From contig CM059625.1 in assembly GCA_030435675.1 (NCBI GenBank), positions 17,236,001-17,300,000 of the forward strand: 64,000 nt of DNA, written 5' to 3'. The position numbers were made by a program, and so were the translations under genes. The notes under the pieces are model-generated. The model was given only the letters and a program-made list of their open reading frames with translations, was not told where the DNA came from and made no database searches. Source of the stretch: Steinernema hermaphroditum (lineage: Eukaryota > Nematoda > Chromadorea > Rhabditida > Steinernematidae). Positions 23,901-35,900 of the stretch are shown here, in pieces (the stretch's first letter is position 1; each line of letters starts with the position of its first letter).

Positions 23901-26900
23901 AGAATACACGAAGACGTCTCCCCTGCTTGCCGAAACGGCGGAAGAGGAAGAAATCATCGTTCCGGAAGCTCATGAAGAACCGATTGCGGTAGCACCTCTC
24001 CCGGCTCCAGAAGACAAAGGCTTGACCGAAGAGGAAATGGCACACATCGAACGAGTAATGAAGATGGCGGAGCAGAGCTCATTTGAGAGAATGATGACAG
24101 AGAAAGGCAGGAAGGTCGAAAAAGTTCAATCCCGACTCACCAAAAAAAAAAAAAACCCAAAAAAAAAAAAAAAAAAAAAAGAAAAAAATGCGGAGCCTGC
24201 TAGGGGAAGAGGAAGAAATCATCGTTGAGATATGAGGACCGATTGCGTACCCCGAGAGGGGAAGTGGAAGGGGGGGCGGAAGGTCCGGAGAGTTAGTAAA
24301 TGGCAATCGTGCCTGATGCTTCACCGGCTCGAAGCTTCGAAGAACACTCCAGTGCCACGTCCGGTGCCGACCAAGAACAATCATTCGACACGGACTACGG
24401 TATGTCCTTTGAAGAATACACGAAGACGTCTCCCCTGCTTGCCGAAACGGCGGAAGAGGAAGAAATCATCGTTCCGGAAGCTCATGAAGAACCGATTGCG
24501 GTAGCACCTCTCCCGGCTCCAGAAGACAAAGGCTTGACCGAAGAGGAAATGGCACACATTGAACGAGTAATGAAGATGGCGGAGCAGAGCTCATTTGAGA
24601 GAATGATGACAGAGAAAGGCAGGAAGGTCTCGGAGCCTGCTGAAGTGGAAGAAGTTGCAATCGCGCCTGATGCTTCACCGGCTCGAAGCTTCGAAGAACA
24701 CTCCAGTGCCACGTCCGGTGCCGACCAAGAACAATCATTCGACACGGACTACGGTATGTCCTTTGAAGAATACAGGAAGACGTCTCCCCTGCTTGCCGAA
24801 ACGGCGGAAGAGGAAGAAATCATCGTCACAGAAGCTGTCCAAAAAGCACTTGCTGTAGGACCAGTTTCGAAGGATGGCAAGATGGGTGCAGACGAGGTTT
24901 GCGATGACGGGTCAGTGCTGTCCTCCCTGAATGCAGATCTTATAAGCGCCAATGATTTCTGTGCAACTTTGGCCAATGAAGAAAGCGCGTTTATGCAAAG
25001 AAAGCATTCGGTATCGGTGATAGATACTGGCGAGTCTTCGCGTTCTCTCCAGGATGCAGATGCTGATATGTCTTTCGATTCAGATAGAATAATTGCTGAC
25101 AGAATAGCGCTAATTGACAACATCCTCAAGCAGAAGGCTCGGGAAGAGAATGAACAGCCTGTCGTTTCTGTCCGTTTGCCGAGTCCCTCCGTGTCCTTCA
25201 CTGTAGCCGGGAGACGAAGCTTGACAACGACTGTGTCCTTTACCGACAATTTTATTCGCCGATTGCCAAGTGATCTTCGTTCATCACTGTCCGTTTCGTA
25301 TGGTGATGATTACAAAATACCCTCGCCGATTTCGAAGAAGGGCGGAAATTCGGTACATATAATCTACACAAATAAGCGCCTTCATAGGTCCCAGTCTGTA
25401 AAGACTGAAAATGAATCTCATCGAACAGGTCGCCCCTCCGACTCTGGAGGTCCTCGCCGCCGAAGCGATAATGTCGGCAGACTGAACAATTCCGATAACT
25501 CAGGATCACGTCGCAGACGGCAGTCTGCGGAGAACTCACCTGGAGGAAGTGGTCGACGGTCATCGAGGATGCCTCAAAGGCATTTCAAACGCAATGCATT
25601 CGAACGCTGCGAACAACTTAGCTATAATGTTCCGAAATCGTCGCTGTGCAACATTGACTTCCTAGTTAAGCTCAATTTCTTCGCTCAGAGGCTAACTGAA
25701 GAAATTGCCGAGGTAGCAGCGATCGAACTAATGCATACAATAAAAACGAAACAAAATCCAAGAGCAAGGTATTTTCGACCCGATGAATACTTCACTGAAA
25801 GTCCAGAATATCTTTCTTCCGACAGCGAATCGTAAGTTTTTTGTTTTGATGACTATTATATTTGGAAATCTACATTAGGCCAACGGTCGAAGAAGTCGTT
25901 AATGACGCAGAAGAATGTTTGTTTACTGTTAGCCGCGCAGAAGATCATGAACCTTCTGTTACCGATTCGTTCTTCTCGTTTTTCCGCAGACGAAGTCAGG
26001 ACGAACGTCCGAAATCAGCAATACCGTTTTTAACATTATCCAGTTCCCGCAAGTCCACTGCAAGTTCCATTTTCGGGAAGACCGATTCACAAAGCCGTCG
26101 ATCTTCTACTGAAAGAAATAGTGACATCATGGATCTCGTCAGAAGGCCCTCAACAGCTGATTCGCGCCGAAGCATTGATTCCCCTTTTCGCCTCCCGGAG
26201 AATGCGCTGGTGGGTCTCTCGGACGATGAACGACGGCATGTACTTCAAGTGCTCAATAATGCCCAGAAGTCAACCCCATCGCCAGGATCTTCCAGAAGGT
26301 CGGTTATTGTAATTAAAGTCTAAACCCTCTTTCAATTGGCTTTATTCTCTCCGTAGCGAAAGGATTTCTCGCCTTCGCGTACTCACATTTCTTTTTGTTT
26401 CCCTTTCCTCGGCACTCCTAGCGTGAGAACATACTTTGAGTAATCGGACAAGCCATGCGGTTAGTATATTCGCAGAGCGGATAATGTGTCAACCGGTTCA
26501 GATTTCTCGCTCGTTTATTACCCCTCATCGCCAATTAAGACAGGCTGCCTCTGATGTGTACAAATGATAAACACTACTACGTTATCCGATTAATGATTAA
26601 TATACTTTCAGGGAATCGGTGAAATCTGCAACCCAGACGATTCCCGAAATTGAGACGTTCAGCGATGCGGAACGGGAGCACATTCAGTCGGTGTTGAAGA
26701 AGCTGGAAAGTAGAGAAGCACCATTTGTTGTCAGCAACAGCAGATCTCGGCCCTCTGAAGAAAATACTCCCCCTTCGCCGCTTTCGCATAAGCCAAGCAC
26801 TGAGATTGAAATTATTCATGATAGCCGTCAGAGTAGCGACCAGCAAGATAGTGGCACAGCGGAAAGTAGATCAGAGAATAGCCGCAGCAGCGGAGCATCC

Positions 26901-29900
26901 CCTGCCGAAGCCGAACAAACATCGCCAGAGCTGACTACAGAAGAGCTCGCACATATCAAGCGAATTGAGGAGCTCGCCATGCTCGACGCTGCTGTTGAAC
27001 CACAATATGTTGCAACTACCCAGAAAACATCGGAACATGCGGCATCCAACGAACTTACGGAGGAGGAGCTTGAACATATCAGGAAAGTGACGGAAATGGC
27101 CAATGCAATGGATGCCTTTATCACTCATCCACCAACCACTCAACCTTTGCGTGAGTTACCCAAATCAACTGTAACAGCTGGTCAATCTCCATCGTCCGCT
27201 CCCCCGTGTCCTGAATTAACTGAAGAAGAACTAGAGCACATCAGGCGGGTGCAGGAAATGGCTGATCAAGAAATGGCGGCCCTCATTCTATCTGAATCAA
27301 CGGCCATGCAAGCGCCATCAATGGAAGCACCATTAGAACCATCATTCACTGAGGAAGAGCTTGAGCACATCAGGCTCATGGCTGAGCAGGCTGAGGCGAT
27401 GGAACGCGAATTTGTGGAGTACAGCGCTGTGAAATCGGTCCCTTCAATGGTGCCTGAGAAGATTGAGGAACCAGCACTCACTGAAGACGAGCTGGAGCAT
27501 ATTAGAAGAATCGCAGAACTGGCTGAAATGGACAGTGCAATGACCATTCAGATACCTCAGCTACCCAAACTAGCGCCAATACAGGAGTTCGAAGCATATG
27601 AAAGTACTCAAGAGGAAGCTCCTAAAAGTAGTCAAGAAGAACAGAGCGTACCACATATCGAGACCGAACAAATATGCCAGCATCACCTTATTACTGCGGC
27701 TACTTTCAGCGAAGAACATCAACTTTCTGAAGAAGACTTGGAAGAGAACCATCCGAATAAAGACATGCCAGAAGTACTAAACGACGGAGTGCTTCTTTCT
27801 GAAGTGGATTATTCTACCGAACATCCACAGCTCGTTGAATTAAAGTCGGTTGACGAGCTCACATACGAAAAATCGTCAGATGTGAACGCGTGGTATGATC
27901 GCCAGCTGTCACATCTGCGACAGTCTATCGCCGATGAAGAGGAACACCCGCTCGAAGACGTTGCTGAAGAGGACGAGGAAGAAGCCGACTATGAATCCGA
28001 TGCCTATGAGCAGTACGGGGACGCCGATCCCGTGTACGACGAGCAAGAAACGATGTACGAGCCGGAGATTGAGGAGCCTCGTAATGAATATGTAATGGCA
28101 TTTACTCTTCATTCCACAATGATATCTTTATTTTCAGATTACAATGGCTGAAAAGTGCTCCGTTCGTTTGATACAGACAAAGTCATTGTCGGAGCACATA
28201 CCGCCACCGCAGGACACAGGTTCGTATATTTTACACAGATTTTTGGTCGTGAAGTCGTGATGCGTGATTATCAGAAATTACCAAGTTTAAGCTAAAGTTC
28301 ACCGTTATAATGCTCACTACGAACCCAAAATCGATTTCTCCTTCTAATACTTGTGTGGCTTGCGTGTGCCGCACGTTGTCCGGAAAATATCCCTTTCCAG
28401 GGACACAAAAAAAAAGGAAAGGACGCTTTTTCCGGAACGCATAACATTTTCAATATTCTGTTTGATATTCGCTTCAGTATTTGCTCAAATGACATTATGA
28501 GTCAAACTGAAATAACAAAAACACCTAGCGGTTAACACGTGTTGAAATCGGCAAACCCTATTAGTAAACTCAAGGCTGAAAAGTGCATTGATTAACGAAA
28601 TTCGGGGTTTATTTTTCTCCGCTAGAGTACTGGCGCAAAACTGAATAAAATTTCATGTATCTTTGGACGCGAATATTTATTAAAGCTCTGCTACTTCGAT
28701 AACAGAGGTCGTAGGTTTATCCGAATACCATGACATAAGCCGCCGTAGCCTTTCACATTTTGTTTTAAATTCTAATTACTGCGTTGCATAATCAACGATA
28801 AGCCGTTCGGTTTTCCAATTTCGGAAATAGCACGCTTCAGCAAACATTCAAAAATAGCGTCCAATTTGTTTGTTTCTTTTGCAAATAAATATATGTCTTC
28901 TTTGACGTCCTATTAGAAGGCATTATTCAACTGCCTTCCTTTCAATTATGCTTTAATTATGCGTAATATAGGTAAGAGCGCAACAATAACCGTTAAGGAG
29001 TCAGGAACGGCTCTTTTGCCCTTGCCGATATCCCGGACAGAACGCGACAAATTCGTCTTTTGGCCAACAATGACGCTCATATAACCCTCCAGCCAGCCCG
29101 CGGCTAACCAATCCTCAGCGCATACATATTGATTGCGCGTGATGGACACATGCGGCTTAGTCGTAGGCGAGTTGTGCGCACTGCAGGCTTTGCAGCATGG
29201 GGGCCCTTGGGCGCGACCTGCCTGTTTATAGAGATAGTATCACATCACCTTTTTAATTAATTACTTGACGCCATTTGACTCATCTCACGATTGCAACGTT
29301 TTAGGCACCGGAGGTTCACCAGCCTCCGTTGGGTGGGCTGAGGAGCCGACGGCAGATGAGAAACCTGTACCACCGCCTCCTGCTCCTCAAGCAAGTGCAT
29401 CAACCACTTGGTCGATGTTCTCGAAGAGCAGCAGCTCGTCGGGCGGGTTCGCCGGTTTCGGCAGCCTTTCCCGGTTCGCCCGACAAGCCGGAGAGCAATT
29501 GACGCAGAAGGCTCAGCAAGCTGCTCAGGTAGCGCAAGCTGCAACACATGCTGCTTCCACAGGCGATTTGTCCGAACTGTCGTTCGGTTCAAAGGTTAGT
29601 TTTATTTGCAGTTAAGCAGTCCACCAACTCCATATTTTGGCATTAGCCCACGCGGCTGTTATTTACTTTTATGACCGACGCCGGCTGGCGATCGAACCAC
29701 TTAGATATAGACAACTTAATTGATTGCTGTTGACATGAAGTCCTAAAAAATAAATGAATCCGAATGCACAAATCAATTCGTGTTTTAGGCAAAAACACCA
29801 ACAGCCGAAAAACCACCAAGATCGGTGTCTACATTGGGAGTGTCATCGATGCTGCCACCTGGACTGGAAGATCTGTCCGAAGAGGAGAGGGACAAAATTT

Positions 29901-32900
29901 TGGCCGTTATGCAGTGTGCAGAACTCGATGCGGCACAGCCCACTATGGCGTCGCAAGCACCAAAGATGACCACATCTAGGACAGCGGAGCCAATAGTCAG
30001 GTACTTCAGAAAGAATCTCTTCGCGCGCAGTGCTTATCTTGCAGCTATGAAAGAGAAAGGGCATTAGAACTTCCGACGATCCCAAAATCGCCATCGGCAG
30101 AGCCACTGACGCCAGCGGAAGAGGATCTTAACATGAGCGGACTGTCCGCAGCTGAAAGAGAACAGATTTTGGCTGTAATGAGAATGGCGCAAGCGGAGGA
30201 GAGCGTCCCGAGTTTACCGCCTCCAAAACAACCAACACCAGGTAATAACCGAACGCAGTTCTGCTACTAACTTTATACTGCAGTTCTGATCCACGAGGTT
30301 CTTGGCGACAAGGATGGGCACATGACGCGATGTCTTTCCATGGAGCCAAGGGAACGTCCACAGGAGGAAGAACCGGAGCCTGTTCCTCCATTGGAGGCAG
30401 AACCAGAGCCTCAAATACTACCCCCGAAAGAGCCCGAATACTATCCTCATATCTCATACGAGTCATCCGTGGACACCGGATCCCCTCAAAGGGATAGTGG
30501 CTACACAACTATAGCCAGTTTGTCGTGTGATCAAGATCTCGACAAGTTCGAAAAGCAGCACATGGTGCCAGAACCAGTGGAAGAAACTCATGTATTACCA
30601 CTCGATATGCACGAGGCTGAGCCTATATACTATGACGATCAGCGCTTCACGGAAGAGAACATTTGTATCTCCGACAGTGCTAACGACACAATCCATGTTG
30701 ACGCTGTCGAGCTCACGGATGATGATTTCATGGAAAAGGGAGCTCCGTTCCAGGTAATACGGATTATGAATTGAAGCAGGTTTGTAAAATGAGATATTCT
30801 TTAAGGTCAGCGAAGACTGGTCCACCAAGAAGCCTCGCATGTGGACTACGGTGTTCACTGACGAAAGTGAGTCGAGTGACGACCGTATGTCCAAATCACA
30901 TGACAACGAAGAGTTCATTGAAGAACCGAGGGAGGAGCCAATAACAGAAGAGATAACGGAAGACATGTCCTACATTTCCACGTGCACGTCCTCATCGTTT
31001 GCAGGTTGTTAATTATTTATGGCTGAATCAAACGACATGTTTCTCTTTACAGCTGTCCCCGTGGTATCTACTGCACAACCAATAACATCTACGGTGGATC
31101 TCAGCAAAGGTAGGTGTTTGTCAATAACTTCTGTTGTCTGTTGCAAAGGTTCACGTTTCCTCTAATGTCGATGCCTTTGCAGTAATCGGAGTAAACTTCG
31201 AGGACTTCACTCCAGAAGAGCGGCAGCACCTAATTGACATGTTCCAAAAGGCCAACGATATGCAGTTCGAAGTCGAAATGGACGATCCTTTGTCACCCAG
31301 CTTTACAAGTACTCAGAGCGTATCGTTTGACAGACACCAGGCTATGGACATAACGTCATCTGTAACTGCTACCCAAAAAGCAAGGTATTTTGCAAGATCT
31401 GCAACATTATTCAAGGCCTATTATCAGAGAGCCGCCTGCAATTACCATAACGATGCACGAAGATCGAGAAAAGCCTTCGGATGACGATTCGGATGCGGAG
31501 ACAAGTCCCAGTTCCGATGAAGATGACTATCCAGACCAGGTCAGTAGGAAAATAAAGATACCGGTGCCTTTCTAAATCCCAACGCGTTACATATTTCCTT
31601 TTGTCTTAGTAAAAGTGTTTCATATGTGACCGATAGGTTCAGGTCATCGAAGCGCCTTCTGCGCCGGCCATGACTCTTGAAGAAGTGGAACGCGAACGAC
31701 AAGAACAAGAAGCCATCGGAAAAGACGTTCTCCAACAAATACAGTCATTTGGTGAAGCAGCTGACCACGAGTTCGACGTTCAGTGGGCACGTGAAATTCA
31801 TCGACAGAAACCGACCACGACAACAACAACTACTACCGCAGTAAGTGAGCCGGAGGAGACGCGGGTCCAGGTAAATCACATTTTTCCATTAGCGATTCAT
31901 TAGCGATTCAGACAATTACAACAACAACCGCCGTAAGCCAGTCGGGACCGCAGACATCGGCAACAAACAATTACCAAAGACGAAACCCGTTCTTGACCGA
32001 ACCCGAAGAAGAGGACGATATTGCTGAGGACATGGTACACTCCTGCTCTCTATTCACCCGACTAAAACGATATGGTTTTCAGATTGTTGTTTGTGAGGAC
32101 GACGAAATGGATTACAACCAAGCTGCAAAGTATTACATTTCCCAGCAAAGTCACCGCGCCGGACCAGTATACACGATCCCCGAAACGGAAGAGAACAACG
32201 AGGGTTTTGTAAACACGGAAGGAAAATATCACGGTTGGATTTTTTGCGTTTAAATTAATTCTTTCTATTATTAACCGTACAGAAAAGGAGCTCAACAGAC
32301 GGCCCTTCCATGCGTCACCCTTGTCTCTCTCGGAAATCTCTTCCATGCCGTCGTTGACCTCAGTGCTATCCGCTTCAGTAAAGACAACTTCAGTCCTACC
32401 TGCGAGTACCGCCGCGATACCAGGTACCGCCAGTTTTGTTTAGACGCTCGCCCCTATAGCAACGGCGTGAGAAAGCTGAAGCGGATGCGTGTCAAACACG
32501 GCGCTATATTTGTTGTGTGGGGCAAATTAAATCGGCGATCAATGCACGCAAGTGCCTGATGCCTCGCGCGCCGCCCGCCTGCACAAATTTTCAGATGCAC
32601 TTTGCCCGGCAAGATAATCCACTATTTATGCCATTAAATGCTGGTCGTGTGGGAGTGCGGTGCTTCATTCTCGAGTTCTCCTTTAGTGCTACTATTCGTC
32701 CTTTCTAAAACTGATTGTTTCGTAGTTAGTTTGTATATGAATCGAATGTACTCGGAAGCAGCGTAGCACTTCCACTTCTACATATTGTTTAAATATTGCA
32801 CTTAAAGACGGCAAAGTATAAACTGAAATAATTACCGTCAATTTTGTTGAAATTTGAAAGGGGTATGTTTTGAGATTTTGATCCAATTCTCCTAGGCACA

Positions 32901-35900
32901 ACGAGTGGCCAACGCAGCATTACCACAACGGTTAACAGTCACGACTACTATGAATCTCACCGTCACTCGCCTCTAAAAACGACCGACGGATCGGCGGAAG
33001 TGCCCCCTATTAGTCCGCTCACCCCTGTTCGGTCTGCACCCCCGCCTCCTGATGTGCTGGTAAGCTTCGCGACAGCGGTAAACACAACAATTTGCCTAAT
33101 GACGTGCTACAGACCGGAATCACCGATACGGAAAGCGGCATTCAGCAATTCCCGTGCGACGAGAAATCTCTCGAATTCATCTATTCGCTCTCGAATGGAA
33201 AGACACCGCACTTTACTACCGATATTAAACAACCCGCCGACCCGTTGCCCATGCACCACTCACCCAGAGAAGGTAAACACAATATCGGCCCGTTGGGCAA
33301 GATTTCAACACCAACAAATGAGAGTGACCGTTGTGAACAGCAAACTAGCATCTCATGAGTGACTCGTATTACTTTCCTCACCTAATTAAAAGCTGCTGGA
33401 ATGGCGGTGCTGGAATTGAAGCTATCTATAATTAATTTCAGCCGTGTCTGTAGCACAAGACTCTGGGTATGAAAACGCAACTTCATCGTCGAGTTACCTT
33501 AGCCGCTCGACGGCTTCGGATCGGATTGCGAAGCTTACCTCTCTCCTTTCCGGTCAAACAACCGACGAAATTGATGATGAACTTAGCACATCAAGGTACA
33601 CACGCAGTTCCATGATGATCTTTCGTAACCTACGCTCCACAGACTGAAACGTTCCCCGGCCATGATTCTCAGCGAGGACATCTCTTCACGCAGTAGCCCT
33701 CCTGTCCGCATAAAAGAGGTCAGTAATTTTTTAATTCACCATCAAATGCTTAGTCGTGCGTTTACAAGAAAATCACAGAGGTTTGTGTGTTGGACGAGTT
33801 GGCACAAGCGGAAAAACACTTCAGGACCTATAAAAGTGCATGAATAATTCGGAAACATGGAGCACGGAAAGAAAAGAACAGCACTTATTTTGTCATTGAT
33901 TTAAGTCGCCCCCATAATTCTTTGCGTTCGCCAGCTTCCCTGCGAAACACTTGCACGCAGTGGCTGAGTGGATGGGGCGGCACCCGAGGCGGCAGCGATT
34001 CGTCTTCCCCACTCTCATTCCATATGCAAATTATCGATATAACACTTGAACGATCTGCAAATAACAGGAAGTAGTGTTAAAGCAGTGCTTCCTGGCGGTC
34101 GAATGAAAGCACGGCATATAATGAAAAGAATGGAAGATCAGAGCGCCATGTTGTTGTGGTGCTGGCGGTCATCGTTTTCCGCTTCGCGCAGAGATACTTC
34201 GCGCTGCCAACCCGAGCGAGCTAAGCGTCCTATTGAGGGACGAAAGGGGAGGAGGAGGAGCTTGCAGGCGCACGCTCTCTGAGATCTAAAAAGTCGGCGA
34301 ATTCATTCTTGCTTTTCTCGTCCATCACGGCTTAGGCGCATTCTCTTTGCACATCGCCTAGTCATGTTGTTCCCGCCGATCCTTATACACGTTACCACGT
34401 TGCCCTAGCATACGCCAAAAGCTATTTTCGCCTCGTCTTTCCTGGCAGTACGCCGACTCAAATCCCCTATTCAAAAGTCGCGCTGCTTCCACCACGGGTC
34501 GCACAACGTTTCTGCTCACATCCAATTCAGCTAATTTAAACGGTAATTCTAACTACGTTACATGTCGGTCCCTCGCCAGAACGTTTCCGTTTAATCTATT
34601 CCTTAATCGAGCCCACGGTGCAAAGTGCAAATAAAAAAATTTTAGGATGAAGGCCACTCAAGTTCGAGTAGTGAAATGGGTCGTCGTAAACTGCCGTCAA
34701 TTCCGCCTCAGGGACATCTCCAACAATATCCTACGTCAAGCTCAGCACCGGTCTACTATAGCTCATGTGCTCTCAGTCATCCACCGGCAGCTTCGACCAC
34801 CTACTCGATGCCGTCAAGCTCCGAGAGCAAGTACACTTACACTTCGAAAAGTCTTTCAAAACCGCTTATACTGCCAAGTTCTCCCGCGTACTCACACGTT
34901 TCCTCCTCCATCTCCTCGTCGCTACAAGACATTCACCGAACTTCCATTTCAACGTCAACTGCCACAACCGCGCGAATCGGCTCAATCGATCCGGCCATTC
35001 TGCCTGGCGCCACTTATTGCATTCAATCAAAGAAACAGCCGCCAAAAGGCACTCTTGTTTCCGGAGTTCACAAATTGGCTCAATCGCCTAAGATTCCGAG
35101 CACACTTGCCAGAGTGCTGTTGAAGAAGGAGCTCAAAGAGGCGCTCGAACGACGCAAGGAAACGCTGGAAGCATGCGAAATCGAAGCGAATCATCGACAG
35201 TACATGGTGCATCGAATGCTAGTGACTGGACTTTTGCCAAAGAGCTCCGAAACGGACGAAACGCCAAAAGTTATCCAATGTCTGCTGCCCGTCGAGCTAA
35301 TTAGCGGAGTGCAAATCGTGCCAACGCACTCGACGGCAACGAACACGGACAGCGATTTCCCTGCCAAGATCACTGAGCGCAAGATTCGCTATGAAGAGCC
35401 GATAGACGCAAAGCGATCTGTTGGCTGCCAGTCCGAGCCGCCAACATCGTCCACGGATTCTCTCAAACGATCGTTCTATACAACCCCAGTGCACTTCTTG
35501 CCTTCCACTTCGCTCAAGCTGCAGATGGAAGCAGAGGACCGAGAGAAGCACATCGTACGAGACACCCAGACACAAACAGACGGTCTTTCGGCTCATGATC
35601 CGCGTAGGCAAGGATCCAAACCACGGCAAAGGCTTCCCAACGGTGTATGCAAAAAAGACAAGGCGACGAAGACCAATGGCCCCGATCTGCTCGAATCTAC
35701 AGCTCGTTACTTTGCCGAATATGATCGTCAGCTGAAGGAATGCGGTCGACGTACAGGAAAAGGCCGCTTCCAGTTCTCTGAAGATGATACCGAATCGAAG
35801 CGACAGAGTTTGCTGAACGAGTTGGCTCAACGGAAAGAGAAGATATCGTCGATGATTGATCTCCACAATGTGCCTCTTCAACAAAGCTATATGAACGTTC

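Larger units (their letters stand above)
11065..24826 (+). repeat. cla-1: Tandem array of about 39 units of 354 bp (118 codons) inside cla-1
   Basis: The segment SSATSGADQEQSFDTD recurs 39 times, almost always exactly 354 bases apart. The helix motif LTEEEMAHIERVMKMAEQ recurs 38 times. Each unit also carries EEYRKTSPLLAETAEEEE, EEPIAVAPLPAPEDKG, FERMMTEKGRKVSEPAEVEE and IAPDASPARSFEEH. Units are nearly identical at nucleotide level, with a few scattered variants (LDASPAPS, PKAHEEP, PEAHEEP, VTPLP, EAPLP, SYEVY, KVWEP, FGEHSS). One unit has a 3-base insertion giving EADHEE near 19000. Spacing breaks occur only near 22253 (+11), 23285 (-2) and 24118-24302 (+158). The array is coding, acidic and predicted mostly disordered apart from the short helix. 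A degenerate half-unit (SSATSGAEVEDRSFEEDD) precedes it near 10897. Confidence 0.97.

Noticed and set aside
24142..24188. A-runs as a retrotransposed poly(A) tail
   Set aside because: No retroelement body or target-site duplication is present. The adjacent scrambled unit fragments and restored frame on removal fit an assembly artefact better.
11198..24745. Long periodic minus-strand and second-frame open readings (87-90 and 67 residues) in every array unit
   Set aside because: They repeat with the 354-bp period and arise from the codon composition of the real frame. Only the plus-strand frame joins flanking exons and encodes the helix motif, which also recurs outside the array.
11132..24760. 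Splice donor-like GGTATGT in each unit as evidence that units are separate exons
   Set aside because: No unit contains a plausible T-rich acceptor, and the frame is open straight through. The GTATGT comes from the Gly-Met codons.
11065..24826. CRISPR array or satellite DNA
   Set aside because: The repeats are 354 bp, directly adjacent without unique spacers, and form one continuous coding frame in a eukaryotic gene.
33958..34020. tRNA-like TGGCTGAGTGG in a cla-1 intron
   Set aside because: No matching B box or cloverleaf stems follow.
25769..35715. A recurring ARYF protein motif (25769, 29997, 31383, 35698)
   Set aside because: At 29997 and 31383 the YF comes from reading into the intron donor (AG|GTACTT, AAG|GTATTT), so it is a translated splice site. 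The remaining two are too few to be a motif.
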